A stretch of 64,000 nucleotides of DNA from Nostoc sp. UHCC 0870 (lineage in GTDB: Bacteria > Cyanobacteriota > Cyanobacteriia > Cyanobacteriales > Nostocaceae): assembly GCF_022063185.1 (NCBI RefSeq), contig NZ_CP091913.1:3473501-3537500 (forward strand), written 5' to 3'. Numbering within the stretch: position 1 is the stretch's first letter; each line of letters opens with the position of its first letter. Shown in pieces: positions 60,080 to 64,000 of the stretch. The position numbers were made by a program, and so were the translations under genes. Under the pieces are notes generated by a model. That model did not search any database, had not been told where the DNA came from, and saw nothing but the letters and a program-made list of their open reading frames with translations.

Positions 60080-60526
60080 TTAACTGTTAACTGATTCAGT
60101 TAGGCGGCTTAAATATCTTTCGATTAAGAGAATAGCCACAATGTCATCTATAGGCCGTGGTGGCTGGCGCATTCCCTGTGGAAGTAGCTTTGTCAGTCCT
60201 TTGGGCGGATACATCTGCCAATAGCGATCGCGTGCTTCTAAGGTACTATAACGCTCGTCTACTAACACAATATTTAATGGTTCGGCTAATTCTTGTTGCA
60301 ATTGCTGTTTCCAACGTTTGGCTGTAGTTTGATTACCCATCACCAACAAGGAAACGGGAAACCTTTGACGTAGGTTATTAATGGTAGCGATCGCCTCATC
60401 TGAAAGCACTACTTGGTGATAATACAATTGTCGGTCTAATCCCATCAAGGCTACACCACATTTATCTTTACCGGGATCGAAACCTAAAATGACTGGTTGT
60501 GTTGGGGAAAATTCACTAAAAGCCAT
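60080..60526 (-). CDS. YqgF/RuvX-like RNase H-fold protein
   Basis: A 148-residue protein with an RNase H-like start (VILGFDPGKDKCGVALMG, first acidic residue Asp in FDPG), a central LLVMGNQTTAKRW, VLVDERYSTLEARDRYW with the second acidic site, and RPIDDIVAILLIERYL carrying the last Asp pair. It is related to the pre-16S rRNA-processing and resolvase families. It follows the DUF3084 gene by 12 bp, likely one operon. Confidence 0.8.
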   Translation of the reverse strand: MAFSEFSPTQPVILGFDPGKDKCGVALMGLDRQLYYHQVVLSDEAIATINNLRQRFPVSLLVMGNQTTAKRWKQQLQQELAEPLNIVLVDERYSTLEARDRYWQMYPPKGLTKLLPQGMRQPPRPIDDIVAILLIERYLSRLTESVNS

Positions 60527-60538
60527 AATAAATTTTTA

Positions 60539-61963
60539 TTAAGTGCTTAAAACCACTTTGCCGTTTTGAATTGCTACTAGTCTTACTCTCAAAGGGCCAG
60601 CCGTGTAAGTGTCTTCTGCTGCTACTGCTTTAATGTCTACAGGTTGCTGGAACTGTCTCAACAAGGCCACAAAGCGAATAAACGTACCATCAATTTGTAC
60701 ACCTTCGACAATACCCGCATTTCTAGCACGAAATTGGGATGCTGAAATTAATAAATCCAATCTTTGCCTTAACTGATATGAGGTCATAGTTTTAGAATCG
60801 GCGGTAGTTGTCGCCAGTACCTCACCTTCAGAAAAGACTAAGACGTTTCTAGCTGTATCAGCGAAAAATTCTATCTGTTTTTCCCCCCTCACATAATTGC
60901 CAGCCGAGAAAATTCTCACTACGTATTCTCGACCGTCACTAATTTGTTTTATCAGCTGCTCAACCCTGTCTGGAGTCACACGCAGTAGTTGTGTATTAGC
61001 AGCAGTTCCAGGTTCAGCTAATTCGATGCTAGCATTACGATTGGCTTCTTGCAGTAGTTGTACAATTACTTGCTGGGCAGTAGTTGACTGATTAACACGC
61101 ACTACAGCCGCCGCAATAACTTGACCTCGAACTAAGGCTAATTTACCTAAGCGTAAGTCCCGATATGACTGGTAATATTTTTCCAGTCTTGCTACTTCCT
61201 GTTCTAGATAGTCCTGTTGTTTTTCCAATTCTTTGAGAAGAGATTCCCGTTTGGCTATGACCTTTTCTCTCTCGATAATCTCTAGATTGCGATTTTGGAT
61301 GAGTTTATCTAGTTGAGAAATTTTTTGATCGCGCTGTTCTATGGCTTGTTGACGGTTACTCAGTTCTTGATCGCGCTGTTCTATCGCAGTTTGGCGTTTA
61401 GCTATTTCGCGATCGCGTTCGGCAATTGCTTTTTGAGCTTCAACATACAGCCGTCTACGTTCTGCTTCCAGCTTGGTGACAGCTATTTGTAGTGCTTTCC
61501 TTTGATTGTAAACACTTTGGAGTTCAGCTATGGCTTTTTGATACTGATTCTGGGTGCGCTGAAGTTTAGTTTGGGTTTGAGCTAAATCTTGCTGCGCTGT
61601 AAATTTTTCTTTTTTGGTGGTTTCTAATTCTTGATTGGCTTGGTTGCGTTCAGCCTCTACCTGACTTTTTTGCTCTTCAGCCACTTTGAGCTGTTCTCGT
61701 TTTTGTCTGAGGTCTTTTTGAATATCTTCTAACTCAAATACCCCTTTCCGCAAGCCTTCATCAGCCAAAAACAGGATAGCTAGGGTAGTGGCTGCTGTCA
61801 ATACACCACTAAAAATAGTTACCACTACAGCCGTGTTTTTGGGGCGAAGCTTAAAGAGAGAGAGGCGTGCTTTGCCAACTCTTGTGCCGATGCGATCGCC
61901 AGCAGTGGCAATTACGCCTCCCAAAATTAAAATTGCTGCGATGAGGATGTAGCCGGTGGTCAT
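60539..61963 (-). CDS. DUF3084 membrane-anchored coiled-coil protein
   Basis: A 474-residue protein. Two hydrophobic helices at the N-terminus (YILIAAILILGGVIATAGD and VVVTIFSGVLTAATTLAILF) are followed by a long coiled coil (about 75-270, with repeated IAKRQTAIEQRDQELSNRQQ units) and a globular C-terminal domain (about 280-474). DUF3084 is widespread in cyanobacteria with unknown function; the layout suggests an envelope-anchored scaffold. Confidence 0.85.
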   Translation of the reverse strand: MTTGYILIAAILILGGVIATAGDRIGTRVGKARLSLFKLRPKNTAVVVTIFSGVLTAATTLAILFLADEGLRKGVFELEDIQKDLRQKREQLKVAEEQKSQVEAERNQANQELETTKKEKFTAQQDLAQTQTKLQRTQNQYQKAIAELQSVYNQRKALQIAVTKLEAERRRLYVEAQKAIAERDREIAKRQTAIEQRDQELSNRQQAIEQRDQKISQLDKLIQNRNLEIIEREKVIAKRESLLKELEKQQDYLEQEVARLEKYYQSYRDLRLGKLALVRGQVIAAAVVRVNQSTTAQQVIVQLLQEANRNASIELAEPGTAANTQLLRVTPDRVEQLIKQISDGREYVVRIFSAGNYVRGEKQIEFFADTARNVLVFSEGEVLATTTADSKTMTSYQLRQRLDLLISASQFRARNAGIVEGVQIDGTFIRFVALLRQFQQPVDIKAVAAEDTYTAGPLRVRLVAIQNGKVVLST

Positions 61964-62135
61964 CTTCAGCTACCGAAATGTTTCCAGATACAGCCTACTA
62001 CTTTCAGTCATTGTCTGTGGAGTTTGGGGGGGTTGGTAATAGCTGAAATTACTCAAGATTTTAGATTTAATGCCAACTATTGAGTGTTATCTAAAGAAAT
62101 ATAACACGCTCCACCTCCCCTGACTCCAATGGATT

Positions 62136-62807
62136 TTATGTGAACTGTCTGCTGAGAGTCACAGGTTTATGCACGGTAATCTTCTTTTTGTGGATCGAAA
62201 TCATCTTTTTCTCACGCAGATCCCCTAATAATCTGGTGACTGTCACGCGAGTCGAACCAATTGCTTCTGCGATCGCTTGATGAGATAACTTCAAATCAAT
62301 TGTGATCCCATCTGCACAAGGAACGCCAAAATCACGGCAGAGAATCAGCAGAAAACTGATTAACCTAGAACCCATATCTCGGTGCGCTAAGGTTTCAATC
62401 ATCATCTCTGTTTGTAAAATCCGCGAAGATAAACCCCGCAGCATCAACATTGATAATTCTGGATTCTCCTTGAGTGCTTGCTCAACTTGTTCAATTGGTG
62501 CAGACAGCAATTCTACCGGGGTAAATGCCACCGCATGGTAAAACCGATCAGATTTATTGCCTGTCAATAAAGACAGGACTCCAAAAACGCTATTTTCCCG
62601 CAATAGTGCAACTGTAATTTCTTCTCCTGCCTCGTACACCCTGGAAAGTTTTACTGCGCCTTTCAAAAGAAAATAAACTCGTTCGGCAGGATCGCCTGGA
62701 AAAAAGATCGTTTTATTTCGTTCAAACGTTTCGACAACTGGTGGAAAAGCTCCAGTTGCCATCTGGCGAAAAACATTTGCTAGGGCCTTATCTTGTGTCA
62801 CGATCAT
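62136..62807 (-). CDS. ntcA: Global nitrogen regulator NtcA
   Basis: A 223-residue CRP-family regulator that senses 2-oxoglutarate and activates nitrogen-assimilation and heterocyst genes, including hetR-dependent programs and nif-region recombinases in Anabaena. The cyclic-nucleotide-like domain ([20 protein letters not shown]) and C-terminal helix-turn-helix ([20 protein letters not shown]) are clear. ATG 62807 is chosen over the TTG 18 bp upstream because the purine tract AGGGGAAGGGAG lies immediately before it and the length matches NtcA. Confidence 0.97.
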   Translation of the reverse strand: MIVTQDKALANVFRQMATGAFPPVVETFERNKTIFFPGDPAERVYFLLKGAVKLSRVYEAGEEITVALLRENSVFGVLSLLTGNKSDRFYHAVAFTPVELLSAPIEQVEQALKENPELSMLMLRGLSSRILQTEMMIETLAHRDMGSRLISFLLILCRDFGVPCADGITIDLKLSHQAIAEAIGSTRVTVTRLLGDLREKKMISIHKKKITVHKPVTLSRQFT

Positions 62808-62903
62808 CTCCCTTCCCCTACCCAATGCCGGAATAACAAAAAAGTGAAAACTAATTACCTAAGAATACACCTGAAAAATCAATAAAGCACCGTTAACCTT
62901 GCT

Positions 62904-62917
62904 GTACTTTACTATAC
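62904..62917. promoter_or_regulatory. NtcA-binding site upstream of ntcA
   Basis: GTACTTTACTATAC fits the NtcA consensus GTAN8TAC and lies about 97 bp before the ntcA ATG. On the ntcA strand a TATTGAT (TAN3T) follows about 19 bases later, slightly closer than the usual 20-24. This fits autoregulation. Confidence 0.65.
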
Positions 62918-63169
62918 TTAAACCCATAACTTCATAGTTATTTGTTTATAATGATACCTAATTTCTGCTATTTTTAGCTAGCAGTTCTTGATAGATACTT
63001 CTGCTTGCTATAACCATCAGGTTTTTTCTCTAAAAACTTAAGTAATCTTGAGAATTTCTTAAGGAATAATATGTATTTTAAATCAAAAAAACACATTTAC
63101 TAATTATTATTTTTGCCAATCATGTATAAAACAAATACAAACGTGCCTCAGATTCTAGTATGCTCATGA

Positions 63170-63285
63170 AGGCAGGAGGCAGGAGGCAGGAGGCAAGAGG
63201 TAAAAGGTAAAAAAAATAAGACCTAATCCGCCGTTCCTCATCCCCAGTCACCAGTCACCAGTCCCCAGTCCCTAGCCTCTATTTT
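63170..63285. repeat. Heptamer repeats between ntcA and fabI
   Basis: GGCAGGA units (about 63173-63195) and CCAGTCA/CCCAGTC units (about 63243-63275) in the divergent spacer. Confidence 0.8.
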
Positions 63286-63325
63286 CATAAATCGCTTACA
63301 TCAAGGGTTTCTATGCTGAATCTGA

Positions 63326-64000
63326 ATGGAAAAAAACGCTCTGGTAACAGGTATTGCCAATAACCGCTCGATTGCTTGGGGGATTGCCCAACAACTACAC
63401 GCCGCAGGAGCGAATCTCGGCATTACCTATCTACCAGATGAAAGGGGCAAAATGGAAAAGAAAGTTGCTGAACTAGTAGAACCTCTCAACCCCAGTTTAT
63501 TTGTTCCCTGTAATGTTCAAAACGATGAACAGATTCAATCTACCTTTGAGACAATCCGTGATAAGTGGGGCAGACTAGATATTCTGATTCATTGTTTGGC
63601 CTTTGCTAACAAAGATGATTTAACTGGAGATTTTAGCCAAACTTCTCGTTCTGGCTTTGCTACAGCTTTAGATATTAGTACCTATTCACTCGTGCAGTTA
63701 AGTGGTGCAGCCAAACCTTTAATGACAGAGGGAGGAAGTATCATTACCCTGACATATTTGGGTGGTGTGAGGGCAATTCCCAACTACAATGTTATGGGTG
63801 TAGCTAAGGCAGGATTAGAAGCTAGTGTGCGTTATTTAGCATCTGAACTCGGCCCTCAAAACATTCGCGTTAATGCCATCTCTGCCGGGCCTATCCGCAC
63901 CTTAGCATCTAGTGCCGTTGGTGGCATCTTAGATATGATTCATCATGTCGAAGCAGTCGCTCCTTTACGTCGTACCGTTACTCAGACAGAAGTAGGTAAC
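63326..64000 (+). CDS. fabI: Enoyl-ACP reductase FabI (partial, runs off the window)
   Basis: The first 225 codons of the NADH-dependent enoyl-ACP reductase of fatty-acid synthesis. LVTGIANNRSIAWGIA is the nucleotide-binding start, and the later ITLTYLGGVRAIPNYNVMGV and AKAGLEASVRYLASEL carry the Tyr-x6-Lys catalytic pattern. From ATG 63326 the protein begins MEKNALVTG. The start seen in relatives (MLNL-G-KNALVTG) is encoded from ATG 63313 with a nearby AAGGG, but one extra A in a 7-A tract puts it out of frame. The C-terminus is outside the window. Confidence 0.9.
   Translation, partial: MEKNALVTGIANNRSIAWGIAQQLHAAGANLGITYLPDERGKMEKKVAELVEPLNPSLFVPCNVQNDEQIQSTFETIRDKWGRLDILIHCLAFANKDDLTGDFSQTSRSGFATALDISTYSLVQLSGAAKPLMTEGGSIITLTYLGGVRAIPNYNVMGVAKAGLEASVRYLASELGPQNIRVNAISAGPIRTLASSAVGGILDMIHHVEAVAPLRRTVTQTEVGN

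Noticed and set aside
59722..60090. 122-residue frame ending in repeated QHSALST
   Set aside because: Out of frame with the DUF3146 protein and partly a translation of the GCACTCA array.

Overview
The window is chromosomal DNA of a heterocyst-forming, nitrogen-fixing cyanobacterium of the Nostoc/Anabaena type. Supporting signs are the nif gene order fdxN-nifS-nifU-nifH-nifD-nifK-(Mo-nitrogenase C-terminal-like)-nifE-nifN-nifX-(DUF269)-(DUF683)-nifW-hesA-hesB-fdxH, developmentally excised interruption elements, ntcA, a hydrogenase maturation protease, abundant GCGATCGC (HIP1) octamers, and many short tandem heptamer repeats between genes. No database search was possible; families are named from motifs and memory.

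Region 1 (1-11188) is the right-hand part of an fdxN-type interruption element. It holds a decayed two-component pair, a large repetitive secreted haemagglutinin-like protein followed by a CHAT-TPR protein, IS630/IS110 transposase remnants, and a xisF-like serine recombinase next to the boundary. The boundary is a TATTC core at 11189-11193, followed by the last 19 codons of fdxN and then nifS.

Region 2 (11251-29956) is the nif cluster. nifH is split by a 4,922-bp element bounded by a 15-bp direct repeat (14081-14095 and 19003-19017). Joining at the repeat restores a 295-residue NifH exactly. The element carries a WD40 protein, a DUF3368/UPF0175 toxin-antitoxin-like pair and a XisA/XisC-type tyrosine recombinase. 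nifD is intact and keeps the uninterrupted 11-bp sequence that is the nifD-element target in Anabaena 7120.

Region 3 (30135-44275) is accessory: a FeoA-like protein, a DUF1822/HTH pair, a secreted CAP-domain protein, a dynamin-like GTPase translationally coupled to a LysM protein, a CHAT-STAND-WD40 protein of 1,549 residues, and a CBS-domain protein. Four degenerate ~55-bp repeats surround the CAP gene. This is the best candidate for an undescribed system.

Region 4 (44422-52221) holds ankyrin, SagB-like, hypothetical, hupW and CheB-CheR hybrid kinase genes, flanked by inverted copies of one MITE family.

Region 5 (52331-64000) is mostly housekeeping: Omp85 protein, coiled-coil protein overlapping coaD, lgt, cobM, tautomerase, rlmN, DUF3146, a YqgF-like protein, DUF3084, the global nitrogen regulator ntcA with an upstream GTAN8TAC site, and the start of fabI, whose usual N-terminus is displaced by a 7-A tract. 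No tRNA, rRNA or CRISPR array was recognised.
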